Counted from the first letter of the stretch, positions 8,711 through 15,854 are shown. The stretch: 64,000 bases of DNA from Vibrio cidicii (GCF_009763805.1 NZ_CP046804.1:1674001-1738000); one strand, 5' to 3'. Notes: a model not told the origin generated them from the letters alone. Numbers and translations are program-made.

Positions 8711-8995
8711 TTAAACTGTTATGCCACGTTCTTTGAAAATCTCATCGAAATCAACATCTTCCCACGGCTCTTTTTTGCGTGAAAATGGCTTGTATTCAAA
8801 TGATTTAGTCAATGATTTAAATGTTAGTTTGAACTTTTTAACAACGTGATAAGCAAACTGTTCTAAGTAGCCTAATGCAGCTAATGTCTGAAAAGCTGCT
8901 TTGATTTTTTGGATACGATTACAACGCTGTCTTTTAGAAACAGCTTTATCACTATCTTTTTTTAATTTTGTTTGACAGTTCAATGATGTCGCCAC
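8711..8995 (-). CDS. C-terminal part of RepA-like initiator (frameshifted)
   Basis: This frame opens at a GTG with no ribosome site, inside the end of the preceding frame, so it is unlikely to be translated on its own. If one base is dropped from the A7 tract at 8957-8963, it continues the upstream frame as SNKIKK-DSDKAVSKRQRC. The segment then contains a second helix-turn-helix-like region (IQKIKAAFQTLAALGYLEQF) and an acidic tail. The fused protein would be about 255 aa, a usual size for winged-helix plasmid initiators. Confidence 0.5.
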   Translation of the reverse strand: MATSLNCQTKLKKDSDKAVSKRQRCNRIQKIKAAFQTLAALGYLEQFAYHVVKKFKLTFKSLTKSFEYKPFSRKKEPWEDVDFDEIFKERGITV

Positions 8996-9479
8996 GGTCT
9001 ATTGTTTTGTTAAAATCAATCAAAATTGCATAGAACATCATGTCTCTCGATTTCAATACTTCCTTTATAGAAAGAAACTCTAAATTTACGTAGTAATGTT
9101 TTCTTGATTTAGCCATTTCTTCATGAAAACGCTCACTAATTTCAATGTTGATAGTGTCGTTTTTGCCCCATTGAATATCTGAAATGTACGGATGTGTACG
9201 TAGTGCGTTCATCATATCCACCATTTCAGAACTTCTTCTGTATCTGTCTCTAAACTTGATAAATGCTTCCTGTGTAATGAAAAATGTTTGGTCAGATTTG
9301 TTGAAATGTGTGTTTTGAAATAGCTGATAACGCCCGATAATCCAGATCAGCGTTAAGATATGTTTTGGTAATAAGTCTTGAAATAGCACATCGATAGTGC
9401 TTGCTTTGTGGTTTAATATTGCAGTGCTGAACGGCAATGCAACAAGATTAGTTTTTTTGTTTTTGTTTAATTTACTCAT
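8952..9479 (-). CDS. RepA-like replication initiator, N-terminal part
   Basis: The start at 9479 is taken rather than the ORF limit at 9554, because GGAG (9488-9491) precedes it. The 175-aa frame resembles a winged-helix initiator domain: hydrophobic helices (LLPKHILTLIWIIGRY), a strand pair, then SIKEVLKSRDMMFYAILIDF. The evidence for a replication role is mostly its surroundings: a 163-base leader, an antisense RNA across that leader, and iteron-like repeats upstream. It ends at TAG just after an A7 run, with the rest of the protein in the +1 frame. This could be decay, slippage at the A-run, or a sequence error. Confidence 0.5.
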   Translation of the reverse strand: MSKLNKNKKTNLVALPFSTAILNHKASTIDVLFQDLLPKHILTLIWIIGRYQLFQNTHFNKSDQTFFITQEAFIKFRDRYRRSSEMVDMMNALRTHPYISDIQWGKNDTINIEISERFHEEMAKSRKHYYVNLEFLSIKEVLKSRDMMFYAILIDFNKTIDRGDIIELSNKIKKR

Positions 9480-9534
9480 AAAAATAGCTCCAAACTGGTT
9501 TATTTCGAAAAAACACTTTTTGAAGCTTAACCCC

Positions 9535-9562
9535 TTGACATTTTTTATATACAAGGTAAATT
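9535..9562 (+). promoter_or_regulatory. Promoter of antisense RNA opposite rep leader
   Basis: TTGACA, 16 bp, then TAAATT, pointing right, away from rep. There is no ORF downstream before the terminator at 9610-9633. Confidence 0.7.
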
Positions 9563-9569
9563 GTAATTA

Positions 9570-9633
9570 AGATTTTAAAAGTGTTAGCGTCACTTATTAT
9601 TTTCGAAACGGCATCTCTATGATGCCTTTTTTT
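9570..9633 (+). ncRNA. Predicted countertranscript RNA controlling rep, about 64 nt
   Basis: A consensus promoter (9535-9562) and a strong terminator (GGCATC, 5-base loop, GATGCC, then seven T at 9610-9633) frame about 64 bases without an ORF. The RNA is fully antisense to the 5' half of the predicted rep leader, which starts near 9642. In the leader, 9600-9608 can pair with 9503-9511 and 9577-9584 with 9513-9520, a nested stem ending about 12 bases before the rep Shine-Dalgarno. The RNA covers the 5' arms of both, as a copy-number control RNA would. Start and end are inferred from the promoter and terminator. Confidence 0.6.
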
Positions 9634-9648
9634 ATTTCTGTAATATAT

Positions 9649-9676
9649 GTGATACCATTTATTTATTTCTTGTCAA
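9649..9676 (-). promoter_or_regulatory. Promoter of rep-like gene
   Basis: TTGACA, 16 bp ending TGG, then TATCAC, pointing left. The transcript would have a 163-base leader before the ATG at 9479, covering the antisense RNA in full. Confidence 0.65.
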
Positions 9677-9984
9677 ACCAAGCTATTCAGCTATTTTCTA
9701 CATAAAATCAAATTATTCGCGCAGTTAAAAAGTTAATTATACAATTCAGATACTAAAATATTCTCACAAACATAATGTTTTTAAGCGTTCGCTTTAAATT
9801 GTAATTTATCTTTACTAAAACTTATCATCGAAAAAATAGATTGAAGATATAAATATCAATCGATTTTATTCATAAAAGAAATGCGTATTATAATATTTAT
9901 TACTCTTGGAAGTTTTCAAAACTAAAAACAAACTGATTTTGATTGTCAATACATGACAGTTTTGATCAAAAATATGTTCGTCGT

Positions 9985-10056
9985 GTCTAAGGTGAAACAC
10001 ACAAATATGCGATATATGTCTAAGGTGAAACACTTATACGACCAAGGGGAAACACA
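9985..10056. repeat. Iteron-like repeats (possible oriV)
   Basis: GTCTAAGGTGAAACAC occurs exactly at 9985-10000 and 10018-10033, and a variant (ACCAAGGGGAAACACA) lies at 10041-10056. The common AAGGnGAAACAC core starts at 9989, 10022 and 10044, spacings of 33 and 22 bp. That is whole helical turns, so the cores face the same side. This is about 0.5 kb upstream of the rep-like gene in AT-rich non-coding DNA, as expected of initiator-binding iterons. Confidence 0.5.
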
Positions 10057-10102
10057 CTAATTATAAACTCTTTTTAATATACTAAAAGATCTTTTATAAA
10101 CT

Positions 10103-10126
10103 CTGCACTTCGCAAGCGAGATGCAG
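10103..10126. other. Hairpin near the iterons
   Basis: CTGCA...CGC-AA-GCG...TGCAG forms an interrupted stem. It has no T tail, so it is not an obvious terminator. It may be a structural part of the origin. Confidence 0.3.
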
Positions 10127-10222
10127 GTAAGCTTTAAAAAAAATTAAAGATTCTTCTTTCTTTTTTATTTAGAATTTGGAGAATTGGAATTGTTGTTGAA
10201 AGGCTTTGCAGTATCAGTTGTT

Positions 10223-10271
10223 AAAATGCCACTCTTTCAGAGATGGCTATGGCTGAAAGTCATAGCATTTT
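10223..10271. other. Large imperfect inverted repeat
   Basis: Outer arms AAAATGC/GCATTTT (10223-10229, 10265-10271) and inner arms CTTTCAG/CTGAAAG (10234-10240, 10253-10259). It lies in the non-coding origin-like region. The rest of 9677-10360 is AT-rich and I see no gene in it. Confidence 0.4.
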
Positions 10272-10360
10272 GATTTTGTGCAATTGTTTGGGATGGTTCA
10301 ATTGATCGATTGTAGATAAAAAGGTAGAGAAAAGATGCCCCAAAACAGCAAGAGTTGTGT

Positions 10361-10507
10361 TTATGCCGCTTCTTTTGTCATTTCTTGAAGTTCAGCATCT
10401 GTTACTGCACCTTGTCGTAGCTGTAACGCTACATCATAGTCAATTAACAAAACGACTTCTTCTCCATTTACAACAAATTTAACAGGCAAGATAGCGTGAG
10501 AACTCAT
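10361..10507 (-). CDS. Small hypothetical protein, 48 aa
   Basis: ATG at 10507 with GGAG 8 bases upstream. The product begins MSSHAILPVKFVVNGEEVV and ends TKEAA, with no membrane segment and an acidic second half. Codon use is less AT-biased than its neighbours, which suggests recent arrival or a different origin. A possible TTACTT-N16-TACTTT promoter lies upstream. The family is not recognised, but the start signal and even composition make it credible. Confidence 0.55.
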   Translation of the reverse strand: MSSHAILPVKFVVNGEEVVLLIDYDVALQLRQGAVTDAELQEMTKEAA

Positions 10508-10660
10508 AATCGATACTCCGATTGGTTAACTCACCTTACAAGCCATAATCCATAGCTTAAACGTCATCCGTGACGCAGAAAAATGCCTTGTTGCTTGAGG
10601 CAAGCACAAAGTATCAAATACAGTATAAGAAGTAAATCAATAGCGTCATAGACGCAAAAA

Positions 10661-10680
10661 AAGAAGGCTTTCGCCTTCTT
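10661..10680 (-). terminator. Terminator of the 10695-11216 gene
   Basis: The stem AAGAAGGC/GCCTTCTT with a 4-base loop is followed leftward by seven T. Confidence 0.85.
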
Positions 10681-10694
10681 CAATGTCTGGTAAG

Positions 10695-11216
10695 TTACTC
10701 TTTCGGTTTGATGTGCATGACTATAGTTGCACGACCTTTCAATAACACATCTAATCCTTTCTCTGTCTTCTTAATCTCAGCGTCTAACAAGTCATTCTCG
10801 TTTTTGCCTATCTTGATCAGAACCGAATCATCACGTTCTTCAACCACTCTATAAAATTCTTTATCACCCATTAAAGTGATTTCATCATCGGTGATCTTAA
10901 ACACATTCTTACTTTCAGGGATGTTTTGTGGCTTGGTATATGCTGATTGGTCAATGACATACTCACCACGATACTCAAATCCACTTGCCCCAAACAACAT
11001 GTAGACAAACAAGCACAGAACAACGGCCAAACCAGCTACAATAGCTTTAATCTTAACAGGCAATGCCTTTACGTCATTAACCGTCTTAACACTCTTCACA
11101 GCGTCTACAGTCCCTTTAAGTTCATCTTTCGCGTGTCCAGCAATTTGAACAGCTTTATCTTTTGTTGTTTCGTCTTTCGACTCATTAACAATTAAATCAT
11201 TTTTTTTATCGGTCAT
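10695..11216 (-). CDS. Single-pass membrane protein, 173 aa
   Basis: The start at 11216 is chosen because GGAG sits before it; the longer frame has no ribosome site. Residues 1-50 are charged and cytoplasmic, followed by one transmembrane helix (AIVAGLAVVLCLFVYMLFGA) at about 54-75, then a C-terminal domain of about 100 aa rich in beta strands, likely periplasmic (type II topology). Such bitopic proteins are common in conjugation machines, but no specific family is recognised. Confidence 0.6.
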   Translation of the reverse strand: MTDKKNDLIVNESKDETTKDKAVQIAGHAKDELKGTVDAVKSVKTVNDVKALPVKIKAIVAGLAVVLCLFVYMLFGASGFEYRGEYVIDQSAYTKPQNIPESKNVFKITDDEITLMGDKEFYRVVEERDDSVLIKIGKNENDLLDAEIKKTEKGLDVLLKGRATIVMHIKPKE

Positions 11217-11254
11217 AAATTTATCTCCATTGTTTAAATTATGCTCTTTTATAT

Positions 11255-11282
11255 TTAATATCATATAAATATTAAAAAACAA
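11255..11282 (-). promoter_or_regulatory. Promoter of the 11216 gene
   Basis: TTGTTT-N16-TATTAA with TGA before the -10. Confidence 0.5.
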
Positions 11283-11322
11283 CAAACAGAGAATAAATAA
11301 ACACAAACGACAAAAACAAGAA

Positions 11323-11342
11323 AAGCAAACTTTCGTTTGCTT
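11323..11342 (-). terminator. Terminator of the 11465-11818 gene
   Basis: Stem AAGCAAAC/GTTTGCTT, loop of 4, T-rich tail to the left. It lies about 120 bases after the stop. Confidence 0.7.
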
Positions 11343-11464
11343 CCTTGAAATTCAACTTATTAAGAAATGAAATATGAACATGACAAGTGTTCATAACTAT
11401 TAAGTTATATTAAATAAAAATTATGTCAATCTTAAAACAATAAATTTATTTAATATCACTTTAA

Positions 11465-11818
11465 TTAAAATTCTGAACTAACGTCTGTCGAACCTTCCGC
11501 AGCACCTGTTCCAAAAATCGTATCAAGCATTGTGGTAGATGTTGCACTTAAACCAAACAGCAACGCACCAGACGCTAAAAAGATAAGACCTTTGTTTAGT
11601 GGCACTTGTTGTGGATTCTCACCGTGTTTCTTTAGTTGCATACCGCCAGCAGCCATCATCGCTAAACCAACTAATGCAGCACCTATAACTAACAGAACTT
11701 GCAGTGCAGTAGCCGTTTCACCCCAACCTTGGGCTAATTCTCCAACACCAGCCCCAAAGCTAATGGTTGTTGCTATTGCTGTTAAAATTACAGCAGAAAG
11801 CTTTGTTTTAATATTCAT
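11465..11818 (-). CDS. IcmD/DotP-like T4BSS membrane protein
   Basis: A 117-aa protein with an N-terminal signal-like helix (residues 1-23) and two further hydrophobic helices (about 39-60 and 77-92) separated by LKKHGENPQQVP (62-73). The K-x-H-x-x-NP-x-Q-x-P linker between two helices is the hallmark of the IcmD/DotP family, small inner-membrane parts of type IVB secretion and IncI-type conjugation systems. The length is normal for the family. It is a monocistronic unit with its own promoter and terminator. This is the best marker in the window that the transfer machine is of I-type. Confidence 0.65.
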   Translation of the reverse strand: MNIKTKLSAVILTAIATTISFGAGVGELAQGWGETATALQVLLVIGAALVGLAMMAAGGMQLKKHGENPQQVPLNKGLIFLASGALLFGLSATSTTMLDTIFGTGAAEGSTDVSSEF

Positions 11819-11858
11819 AGTAAATATCTCCTTATTTAATTAAATTACTACAAATATT

Positions 11859-11886
11859 TTATTATCATATTTAAACTGATGTTCAA
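11859..11886 (-). promoter_or_regulatory. Promoter of the IcmD-like gene
   Basis: TTGAAC-N16-TAATAA, with TGA before the -10. Confidence 0.6.
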
Positions 11887-11935
11887 GAGAATTATATAAA
11901 TTAATTTATTATCGAATACAGAAAACAAAAAAAAG

Positions 11936-11953
11936 ACACTCATCTGAGTGCCT
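11936..11953 (-). terminator. Terminator of the 11971-12204 gene
   Basis: Stem of GACACTC/GAGTGCC type with a T-run to the left. Confidence 0.75.
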
Positions 11954-11970
11954 TAAAAAATTCTTTTTAA

Positions 11971-12204
11971 TTATTTGATAATGAATCTGTATTGTTGTTT
12001 TTGTTTGATAACAAATTCATCCATTAGATTCATTGTCGCTTTTCGTTTAGCCACAAGCTGATCCATCGCTGCTCTTTCTTCAATCTTCCCTTCCGATATT
12101 GTTTTAACAGAGTAAAAACACGTTGCTGCAATTGCTATCGCTGAGATGCTTAATGTAATAGATAATGCTGCGTTTCTTGTTGCTTTGCTGACTGACTTTC
12201 TCAT
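11971..12204 (-). CDS. Small single-pass membrane protein, 77 aa
   Basis: A basic N-terminus (MRKSVSKATRN) is followed by one helix (ALSITLSISAIAIAATCFY, about 12-31) and a charged helical tail. Topology is N-in or a signal anchor. It sits just upstream of the IcmD-like gene as its own transcription unit. The family is not recognised; a conjugation role is inferred from position only. Confidence 0.55.
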   Translation of the reverse strand: MRKSVSKATRNAALSITLSISAIAIAATCFYSVKTISEGKIEERAAMDQLVAKRKATMNLMDEFVIKQKQQYRFIIK

Positions 12205-12251
12205 AATAATTCCTTTTTGATAATTGATATTTGGCTTCTTGCCCTACTATT

Positions 12252-12279
12252 TATTTATCAAAGATTTGGTATAAGTCAA
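12252..12279 (-). promoter_or_regulatory. Promoter of the 12204 gene
   Basis: TTGACT-N16-TAAATA, with TGA before the -10. Confidence 0.65.
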
Positions 12280-12362
12280 TCGTAATAAAACAAATAAAAT
12301 CAACGCATTAGAAAAATCGCGCAATTCTACATACTTTTAAAGAATAAAACTTTTATGATTTT

Positions 12363-12377
12363 TTGCAAAAGTTGCAA
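12363..12377. repeat. TTGCAA-N3-TTGCAA dyad element
   Basis: TTGCAA-AAG-TTGCAA, exact copy, 10 bases after the stop of the gene ending at 12388. Confidence 0.8.
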
Positions 12378-12387
12378 TTTTTACTAA

Positions 12388-12966
12388 TCAATTGACAAAA
12401 TATTTCTTAAACACTCTATCAAACATCAATTCGCTATTGATAAATTCAAGTAACTTTTCATGAACTGCTACTCGATTCTTGTGAAACTCTTGAAAAAAAG
12501 TTTGTGATTCACCCAAGCCATGTCGTTTAAGAAATTTTGTAAGTCCGTCGTTAAACTGTCTGTAATCGCACAAGAAAACACGATTATCAGCATCAGGCAT
12601 TGGTAGATTCAACTCTTGAAGCTTTCCCTTTACAGTAACATTCAGATATTCATATTCTAAGTCTCTAAGACCATTGTTTTTCTTTGTTCTTCTCTCTGAA
12701 TCGAACCTTTCAACAAACAATGGCTGATCTTCAAGCTGCTTCCACAAACTCTCAACTATCTTCTTGTGTATGAATTTGTTGGTTTGTCGTGTAGCAATAA
12801 GTGATACTGTGAATCCAAATTTCGTAAGTGTCCTACGGAGTGGCTTCAACTTAGTTCTCGATATCAAAACATAGTCATTGATATCAACTTCACTGCTTTT
12901 GTCGAGATTCAACAAGTCACTGTGTTCAAGCGCAACTGATTCGATTATTTCTAATATACTTTTCAT
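12388..12966 (-). CDS. Hypothetical protein, 192 aa
   Basis: The start at 12966 has a good AGGAG. The product is mixed charged and helical, without membrane segments, Cys pairs or a recognised motif. The centre is basic (RFDSERRTKKNN). Its promoter uses TTGCAA as the -35 and has a TTGCAA dyad upstream, the same module as three other small genes in this region. Confidence 0.55.
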   Translation of the reverse strand: MKSILEIIESVALEHSDLLNLDKSSEVDINDYVLISRTKLKPLRRTLTKFGFTVSLIATRQTNKFIHKKIVESLWKQLEDQPLFVERFDSERRTKKNNGLRDLEYEYLNVTVKGKLQELNLPMPDADNRVFLCDYRQFNDGLTKFLKRHGLGESQTFFQEFHKNRVAVHEKLLEFINSELMFDRVFKKYFVN

Positions 12967-12995
12967 AATTATAATTCTCCTTGTATTATATTTAT

Positions 12996-13023
12996 GTTTT
13001 ATCATCAATCTCAAAACTTGCAA
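12996..13023 (-). promoter_or_regulatory. Promoter with TTGCAA as -35
   Basis: TTGCAA-N16-TAAAAC. The upstream dyad is at 13097-13111, 79 bp away. Confidence 0.65.
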
Positions 13024-13096
13024 TAGAGAATAGTAAATCTTTGATTGTTTTTATTTGTAGATTCAATATTGTTTAAAAATGAACGATTAGTATTTT

Positions 13097-13111
13097 TTGC
13101 AAAGATTGCAA
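13097..13111. repeat. TTGCAA-N3-TTGCAA dyad element
   Basis: TTGCAA-AGA-TTGCAA, exact copy, between the terminator of the 13221 gene and the promoter at 12996. Confidence 0.8.
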
Positions 13112-13146
13112 TTTTTCTTACAAATATAAAACACACGACAAAAAAA

Positions 13147-13162
13147 GATGGCATTTGCCATC
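13147..13162 (-). terminator. Terminator, probably of the 13221-13991 gene
   Basis: Perfect stem GATGGCA/TGCCATC with a T-run to the left. Confidence 0.75.
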
Positions 13163-13220
13163 TTCTTTATCTGGATTATTCATTGAAGAAAACACGTTTG
13201 ATATTTTCTTCAATAAACAA

Positions 13221-13991
13221 TTATAGTCTTGTTAGTAGCTCATTAACTGTTTTACATTCGAAACCATGACAAACTCTTCTGACATACTCTCTTGTTTTAA
13301 ATTGCTGTCTATAGTTCTGTAATGTTACTTTGTTATGTGTACCAAACAAACCACCATTTTTATATTCGAATTTTTTAAATTCCGCATAATCTGATTTCCA
13401 AAAAAATCCTGCGCAAATTCTATTGTTGCCTTGTAGCATTTCAACTACTCTATCAATCTCTGATTCGCTTAAATTGATTTGAGAGTCTTCTGTGTAAGTC
13501 TCATCACGTTCAACTGCTTTGCTCGTTTCTACTCTTATTACACCCATCCCTCTAACACCATCAGCCTTTGATACTGCAAGTCCTTGCCTTTCAAAAGACT
13601 CAATAGCTTTAAACATTCTACGGTCTGCGTAAGTTTGCCATACCATACGGTCAGGATTCCAAGTGAATTTGTGCTTTTTACAAATGTTCGAATACTTCGC
13701 TTCACATTTGATTTCATACCTGAACGATTCTGCGTTAAAAGTAACAAAAACATCTGGTGTAATCTCTATCGCTTCTTTGCTGTACGTGTACTTGTCTAAC
13801 GCGCCTTTTCTCGCAAACTTAGGGTTTACCTTTTGTTTAATCAAGAAACCTTCAATTTCTTGCCCTGCTTCAAAATTTTCAGTTGAAGCATCAATTACTA
13901 AATCAGCAAGTTCTTTTGTTTCATTTTGAACAATTGCGATTCTGAAATTAGCTCTGTTTTTCTTTACGATTGTGAAGTTAATTTTATTCAT
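13221..13991 (-). CDS. Hypothetical protein with DUF5710-like segment, 256 aa
   Basis: Residues about 95-150 include KYSNICKKHKFTWNPDRMVW followed by RRMFKAIESF. This is the lysine-rich, WNP-W pattern of DUF5710-like domains, which occur in plasmid DNA-processing proteins. The rest is mixed alpha/beta with a strand-rich N-terminus (KINFTIVKKNRANFRIAIV). AAGGA lies 9 bases before the ATG. The promoter again has TTGCAA as its -35 and an upstream dyad. It may share a function with the 6199-6786 gene. The role is not known. Confidence 0.55.
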   Translation of the reverse strand: MNKINFTIVKKNRANFRIAIVQNETKELADLVIDASTENFEAGQEIEGFLIKQKVNPKFARKGALDKYTYSKEAIEITPDVFVTFNAESFRYEIKCEAKYSNICKKHKFTWNPDRMVWQTYADRRMFKAIESFERQGLAVSKADGVRGMGVIRVETSKAVERDETYTEDSQINLSESEIDRVVEMLQGNNRICAGFFWKSDYAEFKKFEYKNGGLFGTHNKVTLQNYRQQFKTREYVRRVCHGFECKTVNELLTRL

Positions 13992-14045
13992 AATTTATTT
14001 TCCTTTTTAAGTTGAATTTAAGTTGAATATTTGTTTGTCATAATA

Positions 14046-14073
14046 TATATACCATGAATCTCAAAAGTTGCAA
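14046..14073 (-). promoter_or_regulatory. Promoter with TTGCAA as -35
   Basis: TTGCAA-N16-TATATA with TGG before the -10. The dyad at 14148-14162 is 80 bp upstream. Confidence 0.65.
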
Positions 14074-14147
14074 GAGACAATAGTTAATTTATTTAAAATG
14101 ATTTTTAAAACAACCAAATATTGTTTTAAAATACATATTAATATTTT

Positions 14148-14162
14148 TTGCAACTTTTGCAA
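14148..14162. repeat. TTGCAA-N3-TTGCAA dyad element
   Basis: TTGCAA-CTT-TTGCAA, exact copy, upstream of the 13991 gene. Confidence 0.8.
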
Positions 14163-14198
14163 TTTTTCATAAAATAATAAAGCAAACGACAAAAAAAA

Positions 14199-14214
14199 GA
14201 TGGTAAATACCATC
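14199..14214 (-). terminator. Terminator of the 14224-14649 gene
   Basis: Stem GATGGTA/TACCATC with a T-run to the left, 10 bases after the stop. Confidence 0.75.
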
Positions 14215-14223
14215 TTCTTTATA

Positions 14224-14649
14224 TTAATAATCTGCAATTAAAACATAACTCTTAGTTTGTGTTTCAAGCTTTTGCCATTCGAGATTCATTGCGATCTCTA
14301 TCGCTGCCGCTTGCTGATTAAGCTCATCTTCAAGCTCATCTAACTCTATGCCGCTCTCACCAGCCCAACGCCTTTTATCGACTGCTTTCAACGCTTCCAT
14401 AACGCTGTCTTCTTGTGATTCAAGCTCGCTAATGCGATTGCTTACTGTATATTCAGACTCTGTGTATGAACATATCCCTATGTCCGTTAAACACTCATAC
14501 GCTGTGCGTGTTGCTTCTTCTTTATCTGCACATTCAGCGACAAATGAAAAGCTGTGATTAGTTGTTAGTGATTCTACCCAAGATTTAAGTGAACCGTGTT
14601 TTGCTTTAAGTTCTGCTTCTGTAATGATTGCTTGTATTTCTGTTCTCAT
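14224..14649 (-). CDS. Hypothetical protein, 141 aa
   Basis: The start at 14649 has GGAGAGAG before it. The second half is a predicted coiled coil (SELESQEDSVMEALKAVDKR, then a Glu/Leu-rich stretch). GC content and codon use are a little higher than in its neighbours. The family is not recognised. It has its own terminator and a possible TTGTGA-N15-TATAAT promoter at 14693-14719. The stretch 14720-14910 upstream holds no gene that I can see. Confidence 0.55.
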   Translation of the reverse strand: MRTEIQAIITEAELKAKHGSLKSWVESLTTNHSFSFVAECADKEEATRTAYECLTDIGICSYTESEYTVSNRISELESQEDSVMEALKAVDKRRWAGESGIELDELEDELNQQAAAIEIAMNLEWQKLETQTKSYVLIADY

Positions 14650-14910
14650 ATTCTCTCTCCTTGATGATAATTGAATTTTGTTTCTTAGTATCATTATATT
14701 AGGACTTTGATAATCACAAAGAATGTCAGTATTAAAATATTCAGTTTGATTAGTTTAGTTGAGAGAAGTGAGTTTAGATTTTGTGGTAATGAAAGGAATA
14801 ATTGAGAATATAAGAAAGTTGATTTTATATATTCACTTAGATAGTGAAATTAGAAAAACAATTAAAATGACTATTGCAACGTGCAAGTTTTAAGAACTTC
14901 CAGAAATTAA

Positions 14911-14935
14911 AAAGCCACTCAAAAAGAGTGGCTTT
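14911..14935 (-). terminator. Terminator of the 14956-15744 gene
   Basis: Perfect 10-bp stem AAAGCCACTC/GAGTGGCTTT, loop of 5, followed leftward by a T-run. Confidence 0.85.
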
Positions 14936-14955
14936 CTTTGGCTTTAGATCGATGT

Positions 14956-15744
14956 TTATGAATCTAATGCTTCAATAGCATCGATTCCACCTTCTACCGT
15001 ATGATCATCAGAGATAGCGATAAGTAGCTTTTCTTGCTCAGGTGTTAGGTCAGAAATTGCACCATTAAAGATAAAATCTTCCGTCATCTCGATGCTGAAC
15101 TTTTCTCTTGCTGTTTCAATATCAAGTGCTAATTCAACTTCGATGTTCGGGTTGATGGCTACATCATGCTCTTTCGAGCTTTTACGCTTTTTTGCGAAAA
15201 AAGCCTCGATCTCATCGATACGTGATTTGTACTTAGGGTTTGTCTCAGCGTCTTTCAAGAATTGCTCAAAAGATTCGGGAGCAAGAAGCATGTACTGATC
15301 AGTGTAGCCTTTCTCTGCCATTTCTGCTTCAATCTCTTTCGATGGACGAGCAAAAGGACGAGTAACAATTTCACCATTGATTAAAAATTTGTATTTATTA
15401 CGTGGATTCTTTTTCTTGACTGGCGTTTCAGTGTTAACAGAGCTTAGTTTCTCCAATGCGTCATTCAGCGATACTTCAATTCCAGCCGCTTTCATTGCAT
15501 CAACATAGCCTTGGGCTGCTTGCTGCAATGCATTTTCGTGATTTTTACGCACTTCTTCTTCTTTTCGAATCTCTTCCAGCGCTTCTTCTACGACAGTATC
15601 AACAACTTTCTTTACAGATTCCAAAACGTCAAGGCCGTGTTCAGACACAAACTTCTGAACGCTGCGTTTTGATTTCATAACACTTAGTGCAACATGTAAT
15701 TTTTCAGTATCTGTGATCTGCGGTAGTTCAAATTCAGTAGTCAT
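14956..15744 (-). CDS. Possible H-NS-like nucleoid-associated protein
   Basis: The start at 15744 (MTTEFELPQITDTEK) is used because AAGGAT precedes it. The long upstream frame has no ribosome site and crosses a promoter and a terminator. Residues about 20-95 form an oligomerisation-type coiled coil (EEALEEIRKEEEVRKNHENA). Then comes KYKFLINGEIVTRPFARPSK at about 135, loosely like the H-NS DNA-binding loop in which a KYxF/G strand precedes an R-x-R-P turn. A further 100-aa acidic C-terminal extension is not typical of H-NS. Plasmid H-NS relatives silence AT-rich DNA, which would fit here. The call is tentative. Confidence 0.4.
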   Translation of the reverse strand: MTTEFELPQITDTEKLHVALSVMKSKRSVQKFVSEHGLDVLESVKKVVDTVVEEALEEIRKEEEVRKNHENALQQAAQGYVDAMKAAGIEVSLNDALEKLSSVNTETPVKKKNPRNKYKFLINGEIVTRPFARPSKEIEAEMAEKGYTDQYMLLAPESFEQFLKDAETNPKYKSRIDEIEAFFAKKRKSSKEHDVAINPNIEVELALDIETAREKFSIEMTEDFIFNGAISDLTPEQEKLLIAISDDHTVEGGIDAIEALDS

Positions 15745-15854
15745 TAAGATAATCCTTTTGCAAATGTAAAACATTTTAATGCTCGACAACAAATCTAAAT
15801 CATTGATGCTCGTAAAGCAAGTTTTTATGTACAAAACAAAAGATTTAATAATTT

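Noticed and set aside
8711..8995. Independent 94-codon gene starting at GTG 8995
   Set aside because: There is no ribosome site, it overlaps the previous frame, and it reads as the continuation of that protein after one base is dropped.
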